NCBI GenBank assembly: GCA_003022815.1
Contig: PXSL01000034.1
Span: 1-8,856, forward strand
Reading direction: 5' to 3'
Source of the DNA: Halobacteriales archaeon SW_5_68_122
Lineage (GTDB): Archaea > Halobacteriota > Halobacteria > Halobacteriales > Haloarculaceae
Length of the DNA stretch: 8,856 nt
Shown: one piece after another, positions 1 to 7,439 of the stretch
How the letters are laid out: every line of letters begins with the position of its first letter
How positions within the stretch are numbered: position 1 is the stretch's first letter
The notes under the pieces: generated by a model
The model's database searches: none
Seen by the model: the letters and a program-made list of their open reading frames with translations, nothing else
What the model was told of the DNA's origin: nothing
Program-made: the position numbers and the translations under genes

Positions 1-1
1 G

Positions 2-355
2 GTGGTCACCGCCTACGTCGTCGACAACTACCGGTTCGGCCGGGTCCAGACGGCGACGGGCATCGGCGCGTTGCTGTTCCTGACGGGACTCCCGTCGGCA
101 TTGGACACCGCGTGGCTCGAATGGGCCGACAGCGTTGGCGCCAGCCTCCTGTTGCCGCTCACGGCGCTGGGCGTCGTGTTCTTTGTCGGGTGGATCATGA
201 CCGAGAACGCCCTCGACGAGGTCCGGCAGGGCACCGACGGCGCCGAGACGCTGTCAATGGTGTGGCTGTGGTCGCTCCGGACGGTCGTGCTGGCGGCGGT
301 GGGACTGACCGTCGTGTTGAGCCTACTGGAGTTGAGCGCGCCGCCGCTGCTGTAG
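2..355 (+). CDS. Sodium-dependent transporter (NSS/SNF family), C-terminal fragment
   Basis: The frame is open from the window edge to the TAG at 353-355, giving 117 residues that are only the end of a longer gene. The visible protein is mostly hydrophobic helices, at about residues 20-33, 47-65 and 87-110, joined by short loops. The loop pattern FGR...ATGIGALLFLTGLPSAL followed by a helix ending in FVGWI resembles the last helices of haloarchaeal sodium:neurotransmitter-symporter-type carriers, which import amino acids or similar solutes with sodium. Substrate-binding residues of this family lie in the N-terminal half, so the substrate cannot be read here. The apparent GTG at position 2 is an ordinary valine codon inside the gene, not a start. 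The family call rests on remembered sequence resemblance. No functional link to the carboxylase genes 70 bp downstream is evident. Confidence 0.7.
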   Translation: MVTAYVVDNYRFGRVQTATGIGALLFLTGLPSALDTAWLEWADSVGASLLLPLTALGVVFFVGWIMTENALDEVRQGTDGAETLSMVWLWSLRTVVLAAVGLTVVLSLLELSAPPLL

Positions 356-367
356 GGAGTCGGAAAC

Positions 368-376
368 CCTTTTTCG
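368..376 (+). promoter_or_regulatory. Possible TATA-like element upstream of pccB
   Basis: A T-run (CCTTTTTCG) sits in an otherwise GC-rich gap just after the transporter stop. Its centre is about 26 bp upstream of an ATG at 399 and about 52 bp upstream of the pccB ATG at 425. The first spacing is what a leaderless haloarchaeal transcript beginning at 399 would have. This is weak sequence evidence without transcript data. Confidence 0.25.
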
Positions 377-398
377 GCGCCCCTCGTTGCATTCGTCA

Positions 399-428
399 AT
401 GAGCGACGCGGGACGTGAGACGTCATGA
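399..428 (+). other. Candidate 9-codon leader ORF overlapping the pccB start
   Basis: ATG at 399 opens a reading frame encoding MSDAGRETS, and its TGA stop (426-428) overlaps the pccB ATG (425-427) as ATGA. If transcription starts near 399, as the T-run centred at about 373 allows, the mRNA would be leaderless for this short ORF. PccB would then be translated by termination-reinitiation, possibly helped by the internal Shine-Dalgarno-like GGACGTGA at 411-418. The overlap is seen directly; its use is inference and it may be chance. Confidence 0.25.
411..418 (+). promoter_or_regulatory. Shine-Dalgarno-like site for pccB
   Basis: GGACGTGA matches the archaeal GGAGGTGA consensus at 7 of 8 positions and ends 6 nt before the ATG at 425. 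This spacing supports that ATG as the pccB start. Confidence 0.5.
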
Positions 429-1927
429 CGGAGGACCGCCTCGAGGAGTTGCGCGAGAAAAAGCGCGACGCCGAACTGGGCGGCGGCGAGGAGCGCATCG
501 CCACACAGCACGAGAAGGGCAAGATGACCGCCCGCGAGCGCATCGAGTACTTCCTCGACGACGGCTCCTTCCAGGAGTTCGACCAGCTCAAGACCCACCG
601 GTGTACGAACTTCGAGATGGAGTCCCGCCAGCCGTACGGCGACGGCGTCGTCACCGGCTACGGCACCTTCGGCGGCTCGCTGGGGGAGGCCTTCGCCGAG
701 AAGGTCTGCAAGGTGATGGACCGCGCCATCGAGACCGGCGCGCCAATCGTCGGGCTGAACGACTCCGCCGGCGCCCGCATCCAGGAGGGCATCGACTCGC
801 TTGCGGGCTACGCCGACATCTTCCACCGCAACCAGAAGGCGTCGGGCGTCGTCCCGCAGATATCGGCTATCATGGGGCCGTGTGCCGGCGGTGCCGTCTA
901 CTCGCCCGCCATTACCGACTTCGTCTTCATGGTCGAGGACACCTCCCACATGTTCATCACCGGGCCGGACGTCATCGAGACGGTCACCGGCGAGGAGGTG
1001 GGCTTCGAGGAGCTGGGCGGCGCCCGGACCCACACCACCGGGTCTGGCGTCGCCCACTTCGCCTCCCGCGACGAGGAGGCCGCCCTCGACGACGTCCGGC
1101 GGCTGCTGTCGTACCTGCCGGCCAACAATGTCGAGGACCCCCCGCGGGTCGAGCCGTGGGACGACCCGGACCGCCGCGACGAGGAGTTGGGCGACATCGT
1201 CCCCGACCAGCCCCGGAAGCCCTACGACATCGTCGACGTCATCGACCGGGTCCTCGATTCCGGTTCGTTCTTCGAGGTCGGCGAGGGCTTCGCCCGGAAC
1301 CTCGTGACGGGGTTCGGCCGGCTGGACGGCCGGTCGGTCGGGGTCGTCGCCAACCAGCCCCGCGTCAACGCCGGCACGCTAGACATCGAGTCCTCGCTGA
1401 AGGGCGGCCGGTTCGTCCGCTTCTGTGACGCCTTCAACATCCCCATCCTCACGTTCGTGGACGTGCCCGGCTTCATGCCCGGCACCGATCAAGAACATAA
1501 CGGCATCATCAAGCACGGCGCGAAACTCCTCTACGCGTACAGCGAGGCGACGGTGCCGCTGCTCACGGTCATCACGCGGAAGGCCTACGGCGGCGCCTAC
1601 GACGTGATGGCCTCGAAACACCTCGAGGCCGACGTCAACTACGCATGGCCCACCGCCGAAATCGCCGTCATGGGGCCGAAAGGGGCCGTCAACGTGCTGT
1701 ACAGCGACGAACTCGAGGCGGCCGACGACATCGAGGCACGCCGCGAGAAGCTCATCGACGACTACCGCGACACCTTCGCCAACCCCTACACGGCGGCCGA
1801 GCGCGGCTTCGTCGACGACGTGCTCGAACCACAGGAGACCCGCCCGCGGCTGATCCGGGACCTCCGGATGCTGGAGTCAAAGCGCAAGGACCAGCCGGAC
1901 CGGAAACACGGCAACATCCCGCTATAA
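425..1927 (+). CDS. pccB: Acyl-CoA (propionyl/acetyl-CoA) carboxylase, carboxyltransferase subunit
   Basis: This 500-residue protein is the carboxyltransferase of a biotin-dependent acyl-CoA carboxylase, a cytoplasmic enzyme that moves carboxylate from biotin on PccA to propionyl-CoA and/or acetyl-CoA. Two crotonase-fold halves are visible. The N half has the conserved [12 protein letters not shown] (111-122) and the oxyanion-hole region [14 protein letters not shown] (149-162). The C half has [19 protein letters not shown] (344-362) and [12 protein letters not shown] (384-395), and the protein ends in HGNIPL as haloarchaeal homologues do. The fused N and C halves in one chain mark the PccB/methylmalonyl-CoA decarboxylase alpha type rather than separate AccA/AccD. 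One oddity is that between GYGT (78-81) and FGGSLGEAF (82-90) the usual segment of form DGRxVxVFxQDFTV, about 15 residues, is missing in frame. The overall length is correspondingly short by my recollection of relatives (about 515 residues). Everything else is well conserved, so the family is certain; full activity is not. Confidence 0.95.
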   Translation: MTEDRLEELREKKRDAELGGGEERIATQHEKGKMTARERIEYFLDDGSFQEFDQLKTHRCTNFEMESRQPYGDGVVTGYGTFGGSLGEAFAEKVCKVMDRAIETGAPIVGLNDSAGARIQEGIDSLAGYADIFHRNQKASGVVPQISAIMGPCAGGAVYSPAITDFVFMVEDTSHMFITGPDVIETVTGEEVGFEELGGARTHTTGSGVAHFASRDEEAALDDVRRLLSYLPANNVEDPPRVEPWDDPDRRDEELGDIVPDQPRKPYDIVDVIDRVLDSGSFFEVGEGFARNLVTGFGRLDGRSVGVVANQPRVNAGTLDIESSLKGGRFVRFCDAFNIPILTFVDVPGFMPGTDQEHNGIIKHGAKLLYAYSEATVPLLTVITRKAYGGAYDVMASKHLEADVNYAWPTAEIAVMGPKGAVNVLYSDELEAADDIEARREKLIDDYRDTFANPYTAAERGFVDDVLEPQETRPRLIRDLRMLESKRKDQPDRKHGNIPL

Positions 1928-1929
1928 GA

Positions 1930-2160
1930 ATGGACATTCCGGACGACGCCGACAACGAGGAGGCCGCCGCCATCGCCGCCGCCGTCCGGGCCCACGTCTC
2001 GGCCGACGACGACGAAGAGACGGCGTCCGACCGCGGATGGGAGGGTCTCCGCTGGCGGTTCCGGGGCCGCGTCGACGCCCTCCAGCGGCGACGCGTTCGG
2101 GTGCCGACGGAGGCGCCGCGGGACGCCTGGACCGCCGCCGGCCGGACCGACCGGCTGTAA
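1930..2160 (+). CDS. pccX: Small acyl-CoA carboxylase accessory subunit PccX
   Basis: This 76-residue acidic/basic protein starts 2 nt after the pccB stop with no Shine-Dalgarno sequence, so it is probably translated by coupling to pccB. The N-terminal half is acidic and contains [13 protein letters not shown] (residues 10-22), an alanine-rich helix. The C-terminal half contains [15 protein letters not shown] (37-51) and ends in the motif [12 protein letters not shown] (65-76). This arrangement matches the haloarchaeal 'acc operon protein' PccX, which was shown in Haloferax mediterranei to be a required third subunit of propionyl-CoA carboxylase. The alanine-rich segment resembles the C-terminal part of small OadG-type subunits of sodium-pumping decarboxylases, but the transmembrane helix of those proteins is absent, so a soluble bridging or stabilising role between PccA and PccB is inferred. 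Assignment is by recalled motif resemblance plus position. Confidence 0.85.
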   Translation: MDIPDDADNEEAAAIAAAVRAHVSADDDEETASDRGWEGLRWRFRGRVDALQRRRVRVPTEAPRDAWTAAGRTDRL

Positions 2161-2224
2161 CGGTCGCCCGATCAGGAGCCGGGGACGGGTAAAGACACAC
2201 CACCGCGGGCGTCCGACGGCGGGC

Positions 2225-2809
2225 ATGGAACTGTTCGAACTTCTGGACGAGTTGCGGATTCTGGCGGAGAACGGCCGGCACTACGCCGACGACCCGTATG
2301 ACGAGGAGCGCTACGAGCGCGTCCTGGAACTCGTCGGCGAATAGTACGGCCATACGGTCGATCGGCCGCCGGAGGCGGTCCGGGAGCGGTTCGCCAAGGA
2401 ACTCGGCCACGTCACGCCGAAGCTGGGCGCCGACGCCGCACTCTTCGACGACGAGGAGCGGATTCTCCTGCAGTTGCGGGCCAATGACGGAACGCGGGGA
2501 CTTCCCGGCGGATACGTGGCGCCGAACGAGTCGCCGGCCGAAACCGCCGTCCGGGAAACCATCGAGGAGACCGGCCTGTCGGTCGATGTCCGGCAACTCG
2601 TCGGAGTGTACACCCGTAAACCCGGCGAGCACGGCCCACACTGTCTCGTCATCCATCTGTATCTCTGCGCCGAGCGCGGCGGTGACCTCGAGACCTCCCA
2701 TGAGGGGACCGAATTGCGGTACTGGCACCCCGAGGACGTCCCGGAGTGGCATAGGGACCACCATCGGCTGGCCGGTGAGGCACGAGAGGCGTTCCGGGAG
2801 ACGGAGTGA
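2225..2809 (+). pseudogene. NUDIX hydrolase interrupted by in-frame amber codon 40
   Basis: Starting at ATG 2225, codons 1-39 encode a helical N-terminal domain like the Nudix_hydro_N family (ELLDELRILAENGRHYADDPYDEERYE). Then comes TAG at 2342-2344, and the same frame continues to TGA 2807-2809. The downstream part holds an intact Nudix box (residues 96-118: G, x5, E102, x7, RETIEETGL), with catalytic R110, E111, E114 and E115 present. The only deviation is T112 where a hydrophobic residue is usual. Family members hydrolyse nucleoside diphosphates linked to another moiety, using divalent metal. Relatives I recall have tyrosine at the stop position, one base from TAG (TAC or TAT). No other disruption exists, so this is a fresh nonsense mutation, a sequence error, or readthrough. 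Reinitiation at the TTG of codon 84 (2474) would give 111 residues with the Nudix box but without the N-terminal domain and the first strand of the Nudix fold. The gene converges on the kinase at 2846. Confidence 0.8.
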
Positions 2810-2813
2810 CTCC

Positions 2814-2830
2814 GCTCCGGCGCCGGGAGC
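2814..2830. terminator. Possible bidirectional terminator hairpin between convergent genes
   Basis: In the 36-bp gap between the NUDIX stop (2809) and the kinase stop (2846), GCTCCGGC (2814-2821) can pair with GCCGGGAGC (2822-2830) through about 8 base pairs with one bulged G. There is no following T-run, so termination is only suggested by position. Confidence 0.25.
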
Positions 2831-2845
2831 CGAACGCCGGGTCAA

Positions 2846-4624
2846 CTACCCGTTGTTGGCCGTCGGCAGCCGAATAATGACGACGGTCCCGCGGGGGTCG
2901 TTCTCCTCGATGTCGATGGTGCCGTCGGCGACCTCGACGGCCCATCGGACCAGCCATAGTCCGAGTCCCTGGGTATGCTCCAGCGGGGTCTCGGCGCCCC
3001 GCAGCAGCGCCCTCCGGTCGGTGTCGTTCAGTCCCGGTCCGTCGTCGGCGACCCGTATCTCGACGGACTCCTCGCCAGCGACGACAGTCACCTCGACGGT
3101 CGGTTCCTCGCGGTCGCTGTGAACGATGGCGTTCTCGAACAGCTCGTCCAGCGCCAGCTCGAACGTCTCGTGGCCGCGGGCGAGCGCCGACTCGGGGAGC
3201 GCCGAGTCGATCTCCGCCGATGGGTGTTCCGTCCGGAGTTCGTAGACGACGTTCTCGACGGTCTCGACCACGTCGACGGTGGTCGGTCGGCGGGCGTCGT
3301 CGGCGAAGACGCTCTCGAACTCGCGGGCGCTGTCGCTCAGTTCCAGCAGCTCCGTGGCGGCTTCCCGGATGGCGTCGGCCTGCTCGATCATCGCCGGCGG
3401 TGCCTCCGCCGCGATGTCGTTTGCGTGCCCGAGGACGATGCTCATCTTGTTGCGGACGTTGTGCCGGAGCACGCGGTCAAGCACCGACAGCTGGCGCTGG
3501 TGTTCGCGGAGTTCGGTCACGTCGTGGGCGGTGACGACGGTGGCCTTCAGCTCCCCGTCGTCCCTGATTGCCGCTATGTTGATGTCGTACTGTCGGCGGG
3601 TGCCGTCGGCCGTCTCCAGCTGGACCTCGGTGCTGGTGTGGTCGTCGTCGCCCCGCTTGAGGCCGCGTATCAGCGCCTCCTGGCGCCGGATGCCGTCGCC
3701 GCCCGCGACCATCGAGACGTGGCTGCCGAGCAGCGTCTCCCGGTCGTAGCCGAGTTTCTCGAGCATCCCGTCGTTGACCCTGACGAACCGCTCGTCGGCG
3801 TCGAGCATGTAGATCGGCTCGGAGACCGTCTGGACGATGGTCTCGTACCGCTCGAGCTCCCGCTCCCGTTCCTTGCGCTCGGTAATGTCGCGGACGACAC
3901 CCATCAGCCCCTCGTACGTGCCGGACTCGTCGGTGAGCACGACGAAGTTTACCGAGACAGTTATCGTCTCCCTCGCCTTCGTCTCCATCTCCATGTCGAT
4001 GACCTCGCTCTCGCGGCTGTCGGACTCGATGAGTTTCTGGACCAGCCGCTGGCCACGTTCGAGTTCGCCGTCGGCCATCGTCCGTGCGGCGTGGCTACCG
4101 AGCAACTCCTCGCGGTCGTACCCCAGCATCTCCGCGAACGATTCGTTGAGGTAGGTTACCTCGGCGTTCGCATCGAGGATGTAGAGGCCGTCACGGGCCG
4201 ACTCGACCAGCCGGCGGTACTTTCCGGCGCCGCGGTCGGCCGACCCCTCGCGGAGCGCCGCCCGGACCTTCTCGACGAGAAACGACCACTCCGGCGTCGC
4301 CGCCGACCGCTCGACTATCGTGGTTTCCGGGCCGAGCGCCCCGTTGTCAAGCGATTCGGGCGAGGCCGTGACCCAGACCACCGGCCCCTCCGGGGCCACC
4401 GCTCGCGCCTCCGCGAGCACCTGGCCGGGGTCGGCCGTCAGGGCCTCGGTGTCGATGACCAGACAGCCGGCGGCCGCCTCTTCGAGCCGCTCCTGTAGCG
4501 CCGCCTCATCAGCCACGGTGACGACACGGAGTCGTGACTCCTCGGCGTCCGCTATCGCCTCGGCGGCCGTCGGGTCGTCTACCAGACAGACCACGGTCCC
4601 GGCCGCCGACTTCCCGCTGGACAC
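2846..4624 (-). CDS. Soluble receiver-like/PAS/PAS sensor histidine kinase
   Basis: This 592-residue cytoplasmic kinase has no transmembrane helices. Domains in order are as follows. Residues 9-125 form a receiver-like fold with acid pair D16/D17, possible phospho-acceptor D58 (CLVID) and T86, but no obvious conserved lysine before the last helix. PAS 1 is at about 136-250 (YLNESFAEMLGYDREELLG, ending DITERK). PAS 2 is at about 258-373 (FVRVNDGMLEKLGYDRETLLG, ending DVTEL). The dimerisation/phosphoacceptor helix has H388 in VLRHNVRNKMSIVLGHAN, the HN form common in haloarchaeal kinases. The HATPase domain shows an N box with N498 (DELFENAI), G1 DDGPGL (527-532) and G2 GLGLWLV (553-559). All catalytic motifs look intact. 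The start is GTG with a GAGGT ribosome site 8 nt upstream. No response regulator is encoded nearby and the signal is unknown. It is divergent from pccA across the mobile-element block. Confidence 0.93.
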   Translation of the reverse strand: MSSGKSAAGTVVCLVDDPTAAEAIADAEESRLRVVTVADEAALQERLEEAAAGCLVIDTEALTADPGQVLAEARAVAPEGPVVWVTASPESLDNGALGPETTIVERSAATPEWSFLVEKVRAALREGSADRGAGKYRRLVESARDGLYILDANAEVTYLNESFAEMLGYDREELLGSHAARTMADGELERGQRLVQKLIESDSRESEVIDMEMETKARETITVSVNFVVLTDESGTYEGLMGVVRDITERKERERELERYETIVQTVSEPIYMLDADERFVRVNDGMLEKLGYDRETLLGSHVSMVAGGDGIRRQEALIRGLKRGDDDHTSTEVQLETADGTRRQYDINIAAIRDDGELKATVVTAHDVTELREHQRQLSVLDRVLRHNVRNKMSIVLGHANDIAAEAPPAMIEQADAIREAATELLELSDSAREFESVFADDARRPTTVDVVETVENVVYELRTEHPSAEIDSALPESALARGHETFELALDELFENAIVHSDREEPTVEVTVVAGEESVEIRVADDGPGLNDTDRRALLRGAETPLEHTQGLGLWLVRWAVEVADGTIDIEENDPRGTVVIIRLPTANNG

Positions 4625-4632
4625 AGTCTCTT

Positions 4633-4637
4633 ACCTC
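4633..4637 (-). promoter_or_regulatory. Shine-Dalgarno site fixing the GTG start of the kinase
   Basis: On the minus strand GAGGT (inside AGAGGTAAG) lies 8 nt upstream of the GTG at 4624-4622. This supports GTG as the start and a leadered transcript for the kinase. Confidence 0.5.
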
Positions 4638-4698
4638 TACCCGAAATACGGACCTCGCCACTTGAATGTACCCCGTGAATCCGCCGCTGTGACATCCT

Positions 4699-4718
4699 CC
4701 CGCGACTAAAGCCGCGGG
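4699..4718 (-). repeat. Terminal hairpin of the IS200/IS605-like right end
   Basis: CCCGCG (4699-4704) pairs with CGCGGG (4713-4718). Two more pairs (CT with AG) form inside a single A-C mismatch, with loop AA. Its position just inside TGACATCCTC matches the second copy at 7342-7359. Confidence 0.6.
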
Positions 4719-4915
4719 CCTCCCACCCGGTGTCGGTCGGGCAGGTCAATCCTGACGGTTGGGAGTCTACGGTTTGCGACCGACGACGCTGGTTCTGCCA
4801 CGAAACCGTTACTCCTACCGCGGTGATGGGTTGGAGTTAGCTTGTCTTGTGTTGTTCGACGCGGTCGGCTTACTTATTTGATACCGGCTTGCACCGTGGC
4901 AGACACCGAGTCGAC

Positions 4916-4970
4916 TGGCAGTTTCCCGCGCACAGTCCACGATATACCGCGTTGGACTGTAAACCTGCCA
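4916..4970. repeat. Long imperfect hairpin
   Basis: ACAGTCCA (4932-4939) pairs perfectly with TGGACTGT (4953-4960) around a 13-nt loop that contains GATATACC. The stem extends outward as TGGCAGTTT (4916-4924) with AAACCTGCCA (4961-4970), allowing one bulged C on the right arm and a 7-nt bulge on the left. Confidence 0.55.
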
Positions 4971-5001
4971 ATACACACGGAAACGAGACGATGACGGCGT
5001 T

Positions 5002-5024
5002 AACGAGACGCTTCGCGTCTCGTT
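5002..5024. repeat. Perfect 10-bp hairpin
   Basis: AACGAGACGC (5002-5011) and GCGTCTCGTT (5015-5024) form a perfect 10-bp stem with loop TTC. The left arm's first nine bases also occur as a direct copy at 4982-4990, 20 bp upstream. Confidence 0.7.
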
Positions 5025-5030
5025 CGCACA

Positions 5031-5051
5031 CCAGAAATCTCCGATTTCTGG
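5031..5051. repeat. Perfect 9-bp hairpin
   Basis: CCAGAAATC (5031-5039) and GATTTCTGG (5043-5051) form a perfect 9-bp stem with loop TCC, only 6 bp after the preceding hairpin. Confidence 0.7.
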
Positions 5052-5062
5052 GGACACTGTAT

Positions 5063-5087
5063 CCCCGCCGTAAACGGCGGGGTTTTT
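5063..5087 (+). terminator. Strong hairpin plus T5, terminator-like
   Basis: CCCCGCCGT (5063-5071) and ACGGCGGGG (5074-5082) form a perfect 9-bp GC-rich stem with loop AA, directly followed by TTTTT (5083-5087). On the plus strand this has the form of an intrinsic terminator and would shield pccA from upstream transcription. It could equally be the structured left end of the IS200/IS605-like element. Confidence 0.5.
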
Positions 5088-5209
5088 ACTGCCTGTAATT
5101 CAGATAACACCCGCCATCCCACATCGTCAACCCATTTTGTTCTTCCGGTAGACGTCCCCTCGGCGTGAATTCTCCCGGAGTTTCCAGTTGCGAAAACCGA
5201 CAGAATGAC

Positions 5210-5215
5210 GTATAC
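5210..5215 (+). promoter_or_regulatory. TATA-like box for pccA, leaderless spacing
   Basis: GTATAC at 5210-5215 is centred about 26 bp upstream of the ATG at 5238. This is the distance between TATA box and transcription start in haloarchaea, so a leaderless pccA mRNA starting at or near 5238 is likely. No Shine-Dalgarno sequence precedes that ATG, which agrees. Confidence 0.45.
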
Positions 5216-5237
5216 CCCGCGATTTGCTCCGCACAGC

Positions 5238-7085
<1,848 letters not shown>

Positions 7086-7106
7086 CCGTCCGACGGGAAG
7101 ACGCCG

Positions 7107-7118
7107 TACAAATAATTT
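7107..7118 (+). promoter_or_regulatory. AT-rich promoter candidate before the zinc-finger gene
   Basis: ACAAATAATTTC is the only AT-rich patch in the 96-bp gap after pccA. Transcription from it would begin near 7140, giving a leader of about 40 nt before ATG 7182. It could instead act as a termination region for pccA. Weak evidence. Confidence 0.2.
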
Positions 7119-7181
7119 CAGTCGACTTCGAGCCGTGTGGTTGCGCTCACTCCTTTGCCGGTGGGTGGCGACACCGTTCCC

Positions 7182-7334
7182 ATGTCGGAGACCGAGGAGG
7201 TGAACCACGGCATTGCCGTCTGTGAGGACTGCGGGGCGATACAGCCGGTGGAGGTCCATCCCGACGGCGACATCCGGACGATGGGGAATCCGACCTGCGA
7301 GTGCGGGAGCAACCGGTTCAGCCTCGTCGATTGA
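7182..7334 (+). CDS. Small zinc-finger protein (CxxC...CxC), 50 residues
   Basis: This 50-residue acidic microprotein has cysteines C14-x2-C17 and C39-x-C41, a four-cysteine arrangement able to hold one zinc ion. It resembles the many short single-domain zinc-finger proteins of haloarchaea, most of which have no assigned role. ATG 7182 is preferred because it gives the acidic MSETEE start and a tidy length; an in-frame GTG at 7137 would add 15 unlikely residues. The gene follows pccA by 96 bp on the same strand and could be cotranscribed with it. Its stop codon lies inside TTGAC (7331-7335), where an IS200/IS605-like end begins, so the C-terminus may have been trimmed by that insertion. The function is unknown. 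Confidence 0.75.
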   Translation: MSETEEVNHGIAVCEDCGAIQPVEVHPDGDIRTMGNPTCECGSNRFSLVD

Positions 7335-7395
7335 CATCCTCCCCGCCCTGAAGGACGGGACGGGGCTTTGCGCCTGTCTTTCACGTAAGCGCCCG
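7332..7395 (-). mobile_element. Solo IS200/IS605-type right-end fragment
   Basis: TGACATCCTCCC (7332-7343) is identical to 4690-4701. It leads into a hairpin of CCCGCCCT (7342-7349) with AGGACGGG (7352-7359), one mismatch, loop GA. On the minus strand this reads as a GC hairpin followed by GAGGATGTCAA, the form seen at the 3' ends of haloarchaeal tnpB elements. No tnpB or tnpA is present and the inner boundary near 7395 is a guess. The orientation is the same as the copy at 4690. Confidence 0.5.
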
Positions 7396-7439
7396 ACCCG
7401 GGGCCGGCGGCGGGCGGGAACATCTCGCCGAACTCGCGG

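Larger units (their letters stand above)
4690..5097 (-). mobile_element. Decayed or non-autonomous IS200/IS605-type element
   Basis: Read on the minus strand the block ends with the hairpin CCGCGGCTTTAGTCGCGG followed by GAGGATGTCA (4690-4718 on plus). This resembles the right end of haloarchaeal IS200/IS605 (IS1341-like) elements, where the TnpB-associated omegaRNA terminates. CTCCCA (4720-4725) can also pair with TGGGAG (4760-4765) just inside. The opposite side has three perfect hairpins (5002-5087), as expected of a structured element end. The interior is visibly richer in A and T than the flanking genes and shows no convincing TnpA or TnpB remnant in any frame; the longest minus frame (4815-5057) is unrecognisable. 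Boundaries are approximate. The 12 bases TGACATCCTCCC at 4690-4701 recur exactly at 7332-7343. Alternatively it could be a structured regulatory region unrelated to transposition. Confidence 0.5.

Noticed and set aside
323..1057. Minus-strand 244-residue open frame opposite pccB
   Set aside because: It is antisense to a strongly conserved gene. High GC with strong third-position bias leaves long open frames on the opposite strand, and the translation resembles no family.
2975..4498. Plus-strand 507-residue open frame opposite the soluble kinase
   Set aside because: The kinase on the minus strand has every catalytic motif. The plus translation is a repetitive V/L/R/D-rich shadow of its codon bias.
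4815..5057. Minus-strand 80-residue frame as a TnpB or TnpA remnant
   Set aside because: I could not find the TnpB zinc ribbon, its catalytic motifs or the TnpA HUH motif in any frame of this block.
4625..5237. tRNA or other stable RNA gene in the intergenic block
   Set aside because: No cloverleaf with a TTCGAAT-like T loop was found. The hairpins present do not fit a tRNA.
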